From contig NW_020825288.1 of NCBI RefSeq assembly GCF_003286085.1, positions 15,562,001 to 15,626,000 of the forward strand: a DNA stretch of 64,000 nucleotides. The letters run 5' to 3'. Below the pieces are notes generated by a model. It ran no database searches. It saw only the letters and a program-made list of their open reading frames with translations, and was not told the origin of the DNA. A program made the position numbers and the translations under genes. The stretch comes from Drosophila persimilis. Its lineage: Eukaryota > Arthropoda > Insecta > Diptera > Drosophilidae. Positions 11,730 through 22,981 of the stretch are shown here, in pieces; positions within the stretch are counted from its first letter, which is position 1, and each line of letters starts with the position of its first letter.

Positions 11730-11790
11730 GAAGTCTTTATCAGCATCAATAGCAGAGTAGATATAGGCATGGCTGTCTGTCGCCCTGCTT
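11730..11790 (+). mobile_element. Remnant resembling a mini-me/DINE-type repeat
   Basis: The run TCTTTATCAGCATCAATAGC, then AGAGTAGATATAG and GGCTGTCTGTC, is reminiscent of the GTCY-rich part of mini-me/DINE-1-like repeats common in Drosophila. No ends are visible. The assignment rests on resemblance only. Confidence 0.3.
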
Positions 11791-12464
11791 CGCACTCTTT
11801 CTTTTTCTCGATCAGTGTACGGTGTGGTATGTCAACAGCGATAATAATATTTCTCATAAGCTAAGAAGAGGACAGACGAAGTGCACGAATATAACATATT
11901 GTATATGTTGCATAGATCATAATATTATACAAATCACATGGAGTCCTTGCTCATTGAAGCTACGGTTTTCTTTGACGTTTTGCGAATCGACTGCTGACAG
12001 ATGAGAACCAAATTTTTCTCAAATTTCACTTTCCTCAAAAAGGCACGTGTGAACTCTAGCTATATGTTGGGGTATCAGAAAAGGAGAGGATTCAAATTGG
12101 GTACAGTCGCTAATGGGACCAGTCTTACTCCAAAAAAGCCTTATTTACACGTGCGAATATTGTGGTATCGTATTGTATTGGCGATAATTTGAGTTATTCA
12201 GTTGACATATTCGATTCAACTCAAGAAATTAATATAATCATAAAATAATGGCAATTAAATTCCACACGTACAGTGGCGAGCATGCAAGAGTGCATGTTCA
12301 TCGCTTTTGATCCATCATCGAAATTTCAGATAGTGGCCACATTAATTCTCCAACTTTACAGAGTAGAGATCTTGATTTTATCCGGCCTTAGCTGAATTAT
12401 ACTTGGTTTAAAATTCTCCTTCAAGTCGGTGTACTTTCAGGGAGAGTATGAGTATTAGTTTCAG
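11791..12464. other. Spacer
   Basis: No gene is supported between the repeat remnant and the lectin promoter. Two 60-63-codon frames (11822-12192) are not protein-like. Confidence 0.4.
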
Positions 12465-12502
12465 TATAAATTATGTTGAAAAACGGGCCGATCTAATCAT
12501 TC
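12465..12502 (+). promoter_or_regulatory. Likely core promoter of the + strand lectin gene
   Basis: TATAAA lies at 12465-12470. An initiator match TCATTC at 12497-12502 would place the start near 12499, about 34 nt after the first T of the TATA box. The predicted leader is very short, about 15 nt before the ATG at 12514. This is inferred from motifs and spacing only. Confidence 0.5.
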
Positions 12503-12513
12503 GCGAAGCTAAA

Positions 12514-13062
12514 ATGTTCAAATCAGACGTATTTTTGAGTATTGCCTGCCTCATAATTATCAGCAGCACGGTGAATTCTAATGGTACGCAATCAGACTAA
12601 ATTTATTATGGTATGATTGACAATTTCAACTTTCAATTCGCAGATGAACTCGTACGGGTTCGAAATAAGAAGTTCTTCATATCACCTATAAAGAAAAACT
12701 TTTATGTGGCACGCGACCTTTGCAAGCAAAATAAAGCTGATCTGGCCACCATTGAGTCAAATGACGAGCTGGTAGCCATATCGAGCCACCTGCTTCAAGA
12801 GGGATACAGGTCGGAGGCCAATGACCTGTTTTGGTTGGCGTACTTTGATGTCGGCAGACCTGCAGGACAGTTCTATTCCATAGCTACAGGGCTACCACTG
12901 AACACCTCTGGATGGGTTCCTGGTCAGCCAGACAATGCAGGGGGCAATGAGCACTGTGCCCACATTTGGTTGCGGCTTGGAAAATACGGAATGAACGACA
13001 ACAACTGCAATGTGGAACTTAGGGCTATATGCGAACAAAAGATACGTCATACTATCTGTTAA
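12514..13062 (+). CDS. Secreted C-type lectin, galactose-type (QPD), 162 aa, two exons
   Basis: Exon 1 is 12514-12583 and encodes the signal peptide (hydrophobic run FLSIACLIIISSTV). The 60-nt intron 12584-12643 (GTACGC...TTCGCAG) is followed by exon 2, 12644-13062. The joined frame is 489 nt. Nearly all of the mature protein is one C-type lectin domain. Conserved cysteines sit at about 50, 128, 145 and 153 (C50-C153 and C128-C145 expected). A WxxG-type core appears as FWLAYFDVG, and the sugar-specificity motif QPD lies at 118-120 with Glu126 and Asn141-Asp142 completing a calcium site. QPD predicts galactose rather than mannose binding. The usual WND triplet is MND here. A final Cys162 is unpaired. 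The length and one-intron layout match the small Drosophila lectins of the lectin-galC1/lectin-37D type. I cannot name the exact orthologue. Confidence 0.93.
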
Positions 13063-13294
13063 TTTAATAGTTCTCTTTCAAAAAGGCGGGAACTGATAAG
13101 CAACACTGAGAAAAAATTATAATAGTAAAGCCGACCACACCTACATATGTACATTAAATATGTAGTTTTGAAATCAACTTTGATTTAAATAAACTTTTTA
13201 ATACTGCACATATTTAATCTAAATATAAAACACTTCACAAAAAATATATATTGTTTAAGTTATAGAAATATAGAGCGATGCATCATATTCCAGG
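13063..13294 (+). other. Lectin 3' region with polyadenylation signal
   Basis: An AATAAA at 13188-13193, about 126 nt after the stop, is the likely polyadenylation signal for the + strand lectin. The rest is AT-rich and empty. Confidence 0.5.
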
Positions 13295-13434
13295 CGGTAG
13301 TTTTCGCCATCAGGAAATCAGCAGAGGTCGCTCTGCTCACAGAAATGACTTTCGACACTGCCGCGTCGGTTCGCATCCCCCTATCCGGATAAGTAAGGGT
13401 CATATTGGCCCTAACCTAACCTAACCTAACCTAA
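13295..13434 (+). mobile_element. 3' end of a non-LTR element with a CCTAA tail (candidate)
   Basis: A GC-rich block, unlike its AT-rich surroundings, ends in CCTAA repeated about five times (13410-13434). It then grades into degenerate ACTTAACCTAATCTAA. The block contains a perfect GCAGAG/CTCTGC stem at 13321-13336. A structured 3' untranslated block closed by a short tandem repeat is typical of insect LINEs of the I/LOA/R1 range. The 5' part is missing. The tail is also the complement of the insect telomere repeat TTAGG, which flies have lost. Confidence 0.5.
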
Positions 13435-14617
13435 ACTTAACCTAATCTAATATAGAAATATATGTACATATTTATATGCAAATATATTACTACCAAATTT
13501 CGACTGTGAATGCTTTAAAATTTACAAAAACTATAATTTTTTATATTGTATTGTATAAAAATTTGTATTTAATATCTAAATACTTCAAGCGAAACCTCTA
13601 ATCCACGACTAAAATAATTTCAATTAAATTTCCCCAAAAGTTTATTTTTCCATTAAAAGCATCCGTGCCCCAGGCCTGGGAAAGAGAGGACAGACGCTTG
13701 CATTATAATTTGCCACGCACACAGACAGACCCCCACGCACACACACACAGACGGAGTCATTCAGGATATACAAAAGGTGTCAAAGGCCTTTTGTCTGCCT
13801 GTCAATGACAAGCGGCCAAAAGTGTGCCAAAAGACTAGGCAAAAGACTTTGTTAACCCCACAAACGACAGCGACGACGATGCCGACATCGACTCTGTAGC
13901 TGAGAAAATTGTGTGAAAAATTCAAATCTCTCCTTGTCGTTGGCAGCCCTTTTGGCGGCGCATTTAGGCCTGGATAGGCTGGTCCCGAGCCGAACGGAAC
14001 GAGACGGGCCATGTCTAACATAATTTAAAACCGTAGAAAATCCCCGGAGCCGGAAAATGCCGGCCGATTGGGGGCCATAAGCTAAGCGCTGTCAGGCCTG
14101 CCAGTTGACCCTGACGAGCAATCGATTTGCCAACGACCCAACGACTCTTACAAGCATGTCACTTGACTTGGCTCTCCGACCCCTGGCTCCTTTGTTATGC
14201 GATTTTATGCGGCAACAGAAGCAGCAAACAGCCACAACATCGACGTGTAGTAATCGGGTCTGAGGTCTGAGGTCTGGGGTCTGTGGTCTTGGGTCTCAGA
14301 GAACTCAAGCCGGATTATTGACACGCCCACATACACGTGAGGAGGCCATAAAAATTAAATGCCCCAGGCATTTTGCATTGTCTCCACTCCCGGCCGTATT
14401 CTGAATTTCAATTAAACGCACTCTCCCTCCCCCTCCCCCACCGATTGAACAATAACTCAGTCAAGGCTGAGCCTACGAGAGTCCTGCGATTCAATTATGC
14501 CCGATCCGACCCCCGCCATCTACTAATTGAAGACTGCGCTTCGGCCTGGCGAGGACGGGCGGGCATCTTGTGCGGGTCTCATTATTTATGTATTTGCCAG
14601 TGCGATTTGGCTTAATT
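13435..14617. other. Spacer
   Basis: No gene is supported. The segment includes a CA-rich patch (about 13715-13750) and a GGTCTGAG-type imperfect repeat at about 14258-14297. Confidence 0.4.
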
Positions 14618-14702
14618 AAGGTGTTGGGCGTCCGCAAGTCCTCGAAGCGGATGGTGGACAGGGGCTCGGCTGCATCGGGTTTCCAAGCACTGAACAGCAA
14701 AG
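14618..14702 (-). other. Exon-like GC-rich patch, unassigned
   Basis: On the minus strand this short block reads SAWKPDAAEPLSTIRFED and continues LRTPNT, with mostly G/C at third codon positions. That is the codon style of well-expressed Drosophila genes and unlike the flanking sequence. It is preceded by a pyrimidine-rich GCTTTGCTGTTCAG that could be a splice acceptor. No matching donor follows; the frame runs on into low-quality sequence. It may be an isolated exon, a fragment of a duplicated gene, or a conserved non-coding block. Confidence 0.25.
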
Positions 14703-16274
14703 CAAATTGCATTACAGTTCAAATGCTGAGATCGTAGCGTGGGTGGATTGCTATCACAAGGCTAAACTGAAATACTAAGGATAAAGCTGAGGAATAAATA
14801 CATTCAACAACATAAAGATGCAGTTTTAGCTGAGTTTTCTCAATTTATACGTAAAATATCTTATCTAGCGCATCATCTAAATTGTATATTGAATCTTAAA
14901 ACTATAGTTATTGTAGATGTAGATTGTTTATTGTAGATGTACTTTTATATCCTCCTCGACTTCCTCTCTTTGAGTCGCCATTTAGAATGATCGAGCATTG
15001 ATCTGCATCCTTTTCTCAGTGGCCGTATATTCAGTATATCTCTAGTGTGGTCGTGCATTTATATTCAGTATTTCTCTAGTGTGGCCGTGCATTTATGGAT
15101 TATTAATGTAAACTGGGGAAACAGTATTTGCTGTCTGTTTACTTAAGAGGCAGACCTAAACCTAAGAAACCTGAATGTCTGAATGTTACCAAGTGTTGAG
15201 AGCAGCCGCTTCTAATAGCTCTTAAGAGATTTTTCGATAATCTCTTCTAAAAATGTTTATCCGAATGCTCTAAAATTATACGTTAACGTTCCCAGAGTTC
15301 TCTCCAAATCGTCGTCGAATAGCCGTCGTGCGCAGCATCGTTTCGCATTCCACCTACAGTTTTAAACTACTACTCGTCTTCTAAATTTGTACATTAAAAC
15401 ATCGAACAATGAAACCCTTAATTAAAATCTAACAACGGATAAATCTTATTCGCAAATGTGGAGTTTCAAAGTTTCTAGGCAATTATGTATCTGAAAGTTC
15501 ACCTGCAACGCAGGATCTCATTTGCCCATTGCATCTTATCTGTTGAATTATTTCGCTCTTTTCGATCCAAGAGCAAATGAAAAGCTAATATTTTGTATTT
15601 TCATTTACCCTGCTTAATGTGTTATAAGTACCTTCCTTGATTAGCTGCATAGTTGCAGGATAAATACAGTTATTCGCTTGTTTGCGAGTGCTGTGCCTAA
15701 AGTCAAATGTTCAACCGGTAAGTGCCATTTTTTTCTCGCAATTGTGGTGCATACAAACCATGTATATAAGTGCGCCGTATGCATGTGTATCTGCGCGAGT
15801 ATCCGCTGCACTTATCCTTTCACTTGATGCGCATAATGAAGAGCACTTTGCTCTTATAAAAGCAATGGCTAAAAACAGGCAACAAAACAAACGGGCGAGC
15901 AAACAAACAAACAAACAAACAAACGTCAACGAGCGAGCAATTCGCATAAAGAAGCTGAATGGCTGAGAGGTGGGAGGGAGATGGGGAGTGTGGGTGTTAC
16001 ATTTAGCATGCTCAAGATCACACAACCAACACAGCCCACCCCCAAACACACAAACAGAGAGTTATGCGTGCGAAGGACAAGAGCAGTGACTGCAAAAACT
16101 GTGAAGCCACCGCTCTGGCCGCAGTCGATGCGAGGGCCGATCCATGGTTTGACGAAGACAGAATGCTCCTCGGAGTTTATCGACAGAATTTTTTTTTTTT
16201 TTAATATTGAGTTTAGAATAAATTATTTACCATTCAAGAGAGTGTACGTTTCGATACTGTACTCAAGGATTCTC
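14703..16274. other. Spacer
   Basis: No gene is supported. Two near-identical phrases (ATTTATGGATTAT-type and TATTCAGTATxTCTCTAGTGTGG) occur at about 15028-15098. An (AAAC)n tract lies at about 15898-15924 and a T run at 16190-16202. Confidence 0.4.
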
Positions 16275-16751
16275 CTATGATTTCCTAATTTCTCCTTTGT
16301 AGAGCTGCCTTTTAAGTCCGTATCCTTGGCTTTCCTTGGTATCCCCCCTTCTAATTACAAGTTTGGCCATTCTTAGAACTTTCTCATCTACGGTCTCGAT
16401 GTATATCATTAGACGATAGATAGATAGATTAATATGATATTCTACGATTTTCGACGAGGATTTTTAAGGCAAAAATACTTCGATCAACTTACTTTCACTT
16501 TTGGTAATGTAGCACCAACTAATTCCGTAGTTTACGTCCTTCCCTGCAGAACGAATCTCGTGAGTGTACCGGAGCCAATTGGATGACATACCATGAGATA
16601 GAGGCACCTTTGGGCATTCAAGTGACCAAGATACATTCAACATTGCCGTCAAGACGATACAGCATTTGAAAGCATCTTTATCAGTTTTCCAACTTCTTCT
16701 GCTGCAGCCCTCGCGCTGGTCCTGAATGCTGTTTTTGCAAATGAAATGCAA
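16275..16751 (-). CDS. Candidate small two-exon gene, 141 aa, unrecognised
   Basis: The minus-strand frame from ATG 16751 is open for 86 codons plus 1 nt (exon 1, 16751-16493) and meets a GTAAGT donor. Fifty-one nt later a CGTAG acceptor (ending 16442) resumes exon 2 (16441-16275) to a TAG. The frame agrees at the junction, and the putative intron removes the only in-frame stop, a TAA. Because 51 is a multiple of three, skipping the splice would restore that stop. Exon 1 has a hydrophobic stretch CCIVLTAMLNVSWSL, then LECPKVPLSHG and NYGISWCY, so a secreted protein is possible, but about 30 residues precede the hydrophobic run. Exon 2 ends in a basic tail. A short GATA-type microsatellite lies within exon 2, which lowers confidence. 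No family is recognised. Small, fast-evolving seminal or secreted proteins look like this, but that is speculation. Confidence 0.33.
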
Positions 16752-19379
16752 ACAGCAGGCGAAAGATGGGCAGATGTGACGATGTGTGGGCGCTGGTTGC
16801 CGTTGAGCCGCTGGTTTTCTGCTCTGTCAATTGACGGTCACGCCCCCCGTTTCGCAGAGAACTTAGTTTTTAATTTCACTTTCACTCAGCGATGCCCCGC
16901 GGCGGCCTCATTCACATTTTTGCTCATTTAATACGTGCGTTCGCCGCAAGGACACTCTGCGCCTTGCCCTCGGTCTACTCCGCCTCCGCATCCAGTTTTT
17001 GCTCTCCATTTTTTTTGTGATTTTGATGTGTTTATGTATTTACAGCTACCCTCCTTGTGGCACACACAAACACACTGCCGCACACATAAATCACACACAG
17101 ATACACATTTGTTGGCATGGCCATAAGTGGCTTTAGCCAAGCGGAAGACGACGGGTGCAGGAGGGTTGAGGGTTGAGGGTTGTGGGTTGAGGGAAAACAG
17201 TAAACAGCTGCGAGATAAATTGCTCATCTGCTCGACCTCGACGTTGATGTCCCCGGTCCGTCCGACCACCATCCCCCATGGCAGGCCTGGACTCAGTGTC
17301 ATCGCAGCGCGCCGAGCTGAAGTGTTAAGTACATAAAACCCACATACATTGCGTTTATCCATAATGATGACCTAACTTATGACTCGCCCGTCCACGCGGC
17401 GTATACGTAATGCGCATAAAAAAGAATAACCAAGAAACGAAGCGAAACGGAACGAAAACAAGGATCTCGGGAAAAGAAGCAGCATAAAGAATTGTTTAAG
17501 CTCATCTTGCCTCAGACATTCAAAAAAAAAAGATTGGATTTGTCCTGCCTACCTCTTTAATTTTTGACGCAAATGCTCGAGGGAGCTACTGTAGAGAAAT
17601 GTTGTCCTTCCATCTGCCTGGAGAGTGTCTTTAATTCGAAGAATTTCAAGTGCTAATTTTGAAGGTTTAAATGAAGTTTTATACGTAAGAATAATACAAT
17701 AACGACGACGATCATTACAGATATTACAGAGTATGACTGTAATATCCGCTCTTTTTCCTTAAAAGAGTTGTTTCCAATTCATTTGCTATAATTTTTTTGG
17801 TGACTTTAATGATTAAATGATTTGTGAACATGGCTAAGATAAGTGAACTTCTGATCTACGCTCTTGCAATTTTCTACACGTGTATCTTGACTTATTACTT
17901 AAGAGACGGTTGACAGATGACAATTTTGTCGAAAAATCTAACAATCGAACAAAGCTCTGCTTGGTATTCCAATGCACACTCCGACCCGAATCGGTTCAGG
18001 CCCTTTGCCATTTGCCTGCTCAATCAGGGTCGATGGCAGTGGCAGTCCCTAGCCAATGGGGAGCACTTTGCCACTCAAGTGCCAAACAATTTCAAAAATC
18101 AACACCAATACACAACGGTGTGAAGAGAGGAGCACAGGAAGTGGCAACGAAAAGGAAGGTAAACCAATTCATTTCGAGCAGAGTCTCTGTGGCTCCTCGT
18201 GTTGCAGTGACACAACCCAACCCACCCCCGCCACTCCGATTGCGATCAATTAATTAACTTGGCCAAAAGATAACACCGAGCTTCGCTCTAATGAATACCA
18301 AATGAGCATATCAGCTCATGAGCTGTCTCTGGGCGGGAGATTTTTCACCAGCAGACAGCTCGCGATTTATTTTGAGTAATAAATTCGGTAAAAAAGTGTC
18401 ACAAATTTATGGAAACGCGGAAAACCCAGGCACAGATGACAGATTGCTCTGGAAGCGAATGAGCCGGGATTGGTTTGGCCTGGGCGAGGGTTAGGCCTTG
18501 GGTAGTCGCTTCATGTGAGTATCTGTGTAGATGGTAGATGTATGTCAGGGCACTGTTCAAGTGGGCGAAGGCATTTGGCTAACCCTCAGCCCTGAACGAT
18601 ACAGATCCATATGTCGCTGTCGCCCCATGGCTGCACCAACCTCAGGCTCGTATCTCGCTCAGTCATTCGTGCTAATGTACATTTTTTATGCTCACCGCTG
18701 ATAAGTAAGCCCCAGACCCAGACCCAGACCCTGACTCTGTCTCCGTCTTGTTCGGGAAGCGGTTCTTTGGTTTCAATTTACATAAGTCCCAGCCTCCTGC
18801 ATCCTTCGTCTCATATACGTATACGTAGGTATAAATGATGTGTCAGGTTGGGTTGCTGACTTCGTTTTTATAACCGCCTCGCTTTTGCCCATTTTATGCT
18901 TCACCACCGCGGCTCACTCAAGGTGGCCGCTTCTCTGTTGGTCTCCACCTGGCTGGTGCTGCCAACTCGCGGGTATTCCTGGCCAGGACACGGGGCACAC
19001 GGGGAGCATGACGAAGGTGGGAGGCAGCCGAGTGCAGAAACAGATTACAGTTCCAGAACATGTTTTGATAAGCAGCAATTTAAAACGTGATGCTATTTTT
19101 GGTTTACACCACGACAAAACGAAGGCAAAGACAAAATCAATGGCCATGGGTAAGCGCAAAAAACCTGTCCTACAAAGTAGAGCCACCATATGCCGAGGGT
19201 GGTATTTCATTTTCATTCCTATTTAGGCCGTGCCTCTAGACTGCAATCTTCCAGCCGATTCATGAAAATCTCTGCTGACTACGCTACATTAGATTCTGAT
19301 ATACAGACCCTCCTTAGACAGGTACCAGAGTTCTTCTATTTTGTAAAGCTCGTATGTTTTTGAGTTCACATTGTGGTAT
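16752..19379. other. Spacer
   Basis: No gene is supported. The stretch contains GGGTTGAGGGTTG-type repeats (about 17160-17195) and a CCCAGA repeat (about 18712-18735). Several medium open frames overlap on both strands around 17880-18260 and 18840-19220 without splice or codon support. Confidence 0.4.
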
Positions 19380-19957
19380 TTAAGGTTTATTTTCCTCAAT
19401 ATTGTCAATTGCAAACGTAGGTGGAATAGCTAAGTGTGTTTTTTCCTCGCAGATAGCTCTCAGGTTTGCCAAGCAATCATTATCGTTCATGCCGTACCCT
19501 TTCTCCGTCCACCATAGATGAACGCAGTGCTCGTAGCCACCGTAATTGTCCGGCTGGCCAGGCGTCCATCTGGCGAAAGACATGGGCCGGCCAGTGGTAA
19601 TGGAATAAAAATGTCCCGGCTCTCTGCCCACATCAAATAATGAAATCCAGAAATAATTATTGACACCTTGTTCGTAGCCCTGCTCAATCAAATATTTAGA
19701 TATGGCGTCCAGCTCTTTAGCTGATTCTATATTGGCCAATTCTGCGTTGTGTTGTGAGCAGATATCGCGTGCGACAAACCAGTTGGTTTGAATGTGCGAA
19801 ATGTAATAGTTTTTAAAACCCACTTTCAGAAAATCACCTAGAAAATAGAGATACATATAAGTTACAGTTGAGAAACATCCGAGCTCTTACCATAAGATGG
19901 CACGATTTTGCTTCCTAGTAGATAGGAAATGATCGACAGCACCACTGAATTGAACAT
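19380..19957 (-). CDS. Secreted C-type lectin, galactose-type (QPD), 174 aa, two exons
   Basis: Exon 1 is 19957-19891 and encodes a signal peptide (VVLSIISYLLG). The 53-nt intron 19890-19838 (GTAAGAG...TTTCTAG) has the same phase and position as in the lectin at 12.5 kb. Exon 2 is 19837-19380. Joined length is 525 nt. The lectin domain has cysteines at about 49, 127, 144 and 152, QPD at 117-119, Glu125 and Asn140-Asp141. These again predict calcium-dependent galactose binding, with MND in place of WND. Compared with the + strand lectin it is clearly diverged but collinear (FDVGR, FYSITTGRP and RAICE match). It has an extra C-terminal tail of about 20 residues rich in Pro, Ile, Glu and Asn, ending ENKP. 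It lies on the opposite strand to the other intact copy. Confidence 0.93.
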
Positions 19958-20005
19958 TTTACTTCAGGCTACAATAAGTAATCAGCTAGGGGCAGCTGCA
20001 TTGTA

Positions 20006-20011
20006 TTTATA
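20006..20011 (-). promoter_or_regulatory. TATA box of the minus-strand lectin gene
   Basis: On the minus strand the motif reads CTATAAATAC, about 50 nt upstream of the ATG at 19957. A start about 30 nt downstream would leave a leader of roughly 20 nt, similar to the short leader inferred for the other lectin. Confidence 0.45.
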
Positions 20012-20464
20012 GGAAGCAGCATTTCATACTCTTTCAGTCAGTACATTCACTTTTGAAAAAAGATAGCCACATGATGTTTTAACCAATATTTGACGTCTTT
20101 AAAAAGTGTCGACTGTCGAATTGTCCTATTAAATACCACCAATCGAAACACTTTAGGTAGATCGCTTTAGGGATTAGCCAAAATATATACCCAAAATGTA
20201 ATACCCTTTGAAAATTTATATATATTAGTCTTATCGTTAAAGTTTGTATTTTCCTTTCAATATTGCACAATTTTGAGTGACACCTTTAGTAAATTACTCT
20301 TTGCATTTAAAACGCATTAGCTCAAACCCAACTCAATTTTCTAATTTCTAGAAGAGCGGATAGTGAATAATCTCCAACCTCATCAAGTACATATGCATGT
20401 ACATATGATGATGATTATGGATGTTGATGCATTCTGAGTGTTAAAAACTTCTATCGATTTTTAT
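20012..20464. other. AT-rich spacer
   Basis: No gene is supported. The ACATATGCATGTACATATG-like patch near 20391-20408 is a common Drosophila low-complexity type. Confidence 0.4.
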
Positions 20465-21012
20465 TATACCCTTGAACATGAAGATTTCGCAAGACTGTAT
20501 ATGTATGTAATCTGATTTATATAACCTTTAACCTATATAACCTCTCTTTCTCTCTGCCTTTTGCTATCAAATTTGATATTGCGATTTTTTGTTCGTTTGT
20601 TCGTTAATGAGGTGGGGGTCTCTCCGCGATCGCTCTCAATTTTGCTCGCACTTGTCATGAGAGATGGGGTAAAAATAAGAAGTACTTCGTTTATCCCATT
20701 TCCAAATAATCCAAGAAACTATTCAAAATTTTAAAATATTTTATCTGTTTACATTTTTCTGCTAATGTTTTTTGAACCGCTACAGCTTTCTCTCAACGAA
20801 ATTTTGAATTACACTTGTACCAGGGTGATATTATAGGAGTCTGGATACAAAATTTGGTTGCTCTAGCTCTTATAGTCTCTGAAATCTAGGCGCTCATGGG
20901 GACACATCGACTTCGATTCTGATGCCTGGGTCGGAAACGCTTCCTTCTGTGTGCGACAGACATCCACTTTTAGCACAAATATAATATATATACTCTACGA
21001 CTACTGGGTATA
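20465..21012. mobile_element. mini-me/DINE-1-like non-autonomous element
   Basis: The 548-bp unit is bounded by TATACCC at 20465-20471 and its inverse GGGTATA at 21006-21012. Inside are phrases I recognise from a very common Drosophila repeat: TTGGTTGCTCTAGCTCTTAT, the GAAATCTAGGCGCTCAT that follows it, and GGGTCGGAAACGCTTCCTTC close to the right end. The TA-rich and GTCY-type parts seen in full mini-me copies are short here, so this is an old or internally shortened copy. It encodes no protein. It was probably moved by Helitron-type enzymes encoded elsewhere; that is family knowledge, not visible here. Confidence 0.65.
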
Positions 21013-22981
21013 GATATACATCGATCGCTGCTAAAGAAAGAATATCACTACTAATATTCAGTAGAAGCTGAGGGTCCATACAAAAATTTTATTAAATTAT
21101 ATTTTATGACTGTCTCAAATGGTTTCTCTTCAATATGAATCAATCAACCGAACTCTTGTATTTTAATATGATTTAAAATCAAGAGCCCATTGAGTGTACC
21201 ATTCGGCATTATGGCTTAAGATTTCAATATCCATAATGGAATGAGATAAGGGTAATTCGTTTTCAGAACAACTGCAGAATCTCATCTTAATGAGTCTAAG
21301 CCCAAAATCGATTGATTGGGCCAATTCATTTAGTGTACCCGGTACTCAAAGAGGAGATGATGTATCTGGACAAAAGTATGTAGCAGCCGGGGGAATGGCT
21401 TTGTAAACACATTAAAGAACAAGCCCTCTATTATTGCCCTCTATGTAGGTCTCATTTTAATGACATAAATAAGAGTAATCTTACTCCATATTTATGATAA
21501 ACGGGTATCATATTGTCGACCCAGACACAGAATTTATCTTTCTCTTGTTTTCATTATGTAATCCAGTTGTAAGCTTGCGCAATTCATTGAGAATTTTCAA
21601 TACCCATGCAAGAAATGATCAATTTAGTTTGTCAGTAATTCAATTCCTTTAACAACATGAGCAGACATCCCAGATACAACGTAAAAGATAAGCACAAATA
21701 ATGACAAATGAACACAAAATAAATGGAAAAGGAATCATCGCTTAATGTGCCAAGAATGAACTGCTTGTCGGGGACTTGAGAGGTTCCCCGAAATGAAAAC
21801 AAACGATACAAATGAAATGAATGCCAATTTTTGAAAAATTAATTTACTGTCTCGAAATGTTTTCTATTTGATATTCCATGAAAATTGCAGCCAGCCAGGG
21901 AAGGGCAGAGGAAGCAAAGCTCCACCAGCAAAAGAAAGCAATCGACATGGGCCCAAGAAAAAAGAGCCCATATATAAGGCAAGCAGAAAAGTTGGGCAGA
22001 TGGATAGACCAGACATAGACATAAGGACAGACTGGCAGGCAGACAGACAGATAGACCGACAAGAAGCTGCCAACATAAGTCAACGTTGAATTCGTCTTTG
22101 ACTGCACTAATATGCTTTTTGTGCCCCCTTCCCAGCTCTCAATAATCGATTCGCAAGACGTCAATGAGGCCGAAGAGCGCCGAGGAAGCGCCAAAAGTCC
22201 TCACAATAACATTTCATTTGAAGGATAAGCCAGCGTTGTGCCAGCGATTCTGGCTGCTGCTCATTTTATCCGGGACCAGGCCCAGACAAGCAGCATTTGT
22301 AATAACTGTCATAAGCGAAATTGGTGTTATCCTGCCAGCACCCCGCCTGTCAGGAACACAACGAACCCCCACACACATGAACGAAATTAAAAGACATACG
22401 ATGTGTGGTACTCTTCTTAAGGGTGCAGGCGAATTAGAAAGTTCTAAATCTAGATCACAAAGCTAGATCAATACTCTTGTCATAATACTTATTGGATTCG
22501 ATGCAGATATTTTCGATATGTATGCTTTTTATTTATGTTTTTTTTTTTAGCAAAGCCAAACAATGTATAAATACGAGTACTGGGACAGGTATCCGCGAAT
22601 GTAAGTGTATCATACGTTTCGACTTGGCACAATTATCTCATTTTATGTTTGTGTTTGCGGTTGTTTGGTGGTTGTACTCGAATATTTTTTCCATGCGGTT
22701 TGCGTGCATTGGGGTGGGGCTATCACCTAATATTAAAATCATAAAAACAAATTAACAAGCACAAAAATTCCAGGGGTAAGCTTTGCTTTTAACGAACTGA
22801 TAAAATAAATAAAACAGAACAAAGTTTCATGTAAAACCTCAAAACAGATGCCCAATTTATATATGTACAAATATAGAAGTGTAGATAAAAACTAATTTTA
22901 AAATTGGGTTTTAGTAGTAGTAAAAAATATAACCATTTTTTGTGTGCATTTCATATTATTAATATCATATTTTCCTCTCAC
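21013..22981. other. Spacer
   Basis: No gene is supported. A GACAGACAGA-type repeat lies at about 22020-22060. A frame from ATG 22501 starts with a hydrophobic stretch (FSICMLFIYVFFF) and meets a GTAAGT at about 22601. It overlaps a T run, and I do not call it. Confidence 0.4.

Noticed and set aside
13361..13392. Possible tRNA-like GGTTCGCATCCC phrase
   Set aside because: No acceptor stem, D-arm or anticodon arm could be placed around it. It belongs to the CCTAA-tailed block.
22501..22601. Signal-peptide-like start followed by a GTAAGT
   Set aside because: The hydrophobic run is translated from a T run, and no partner exon was found.
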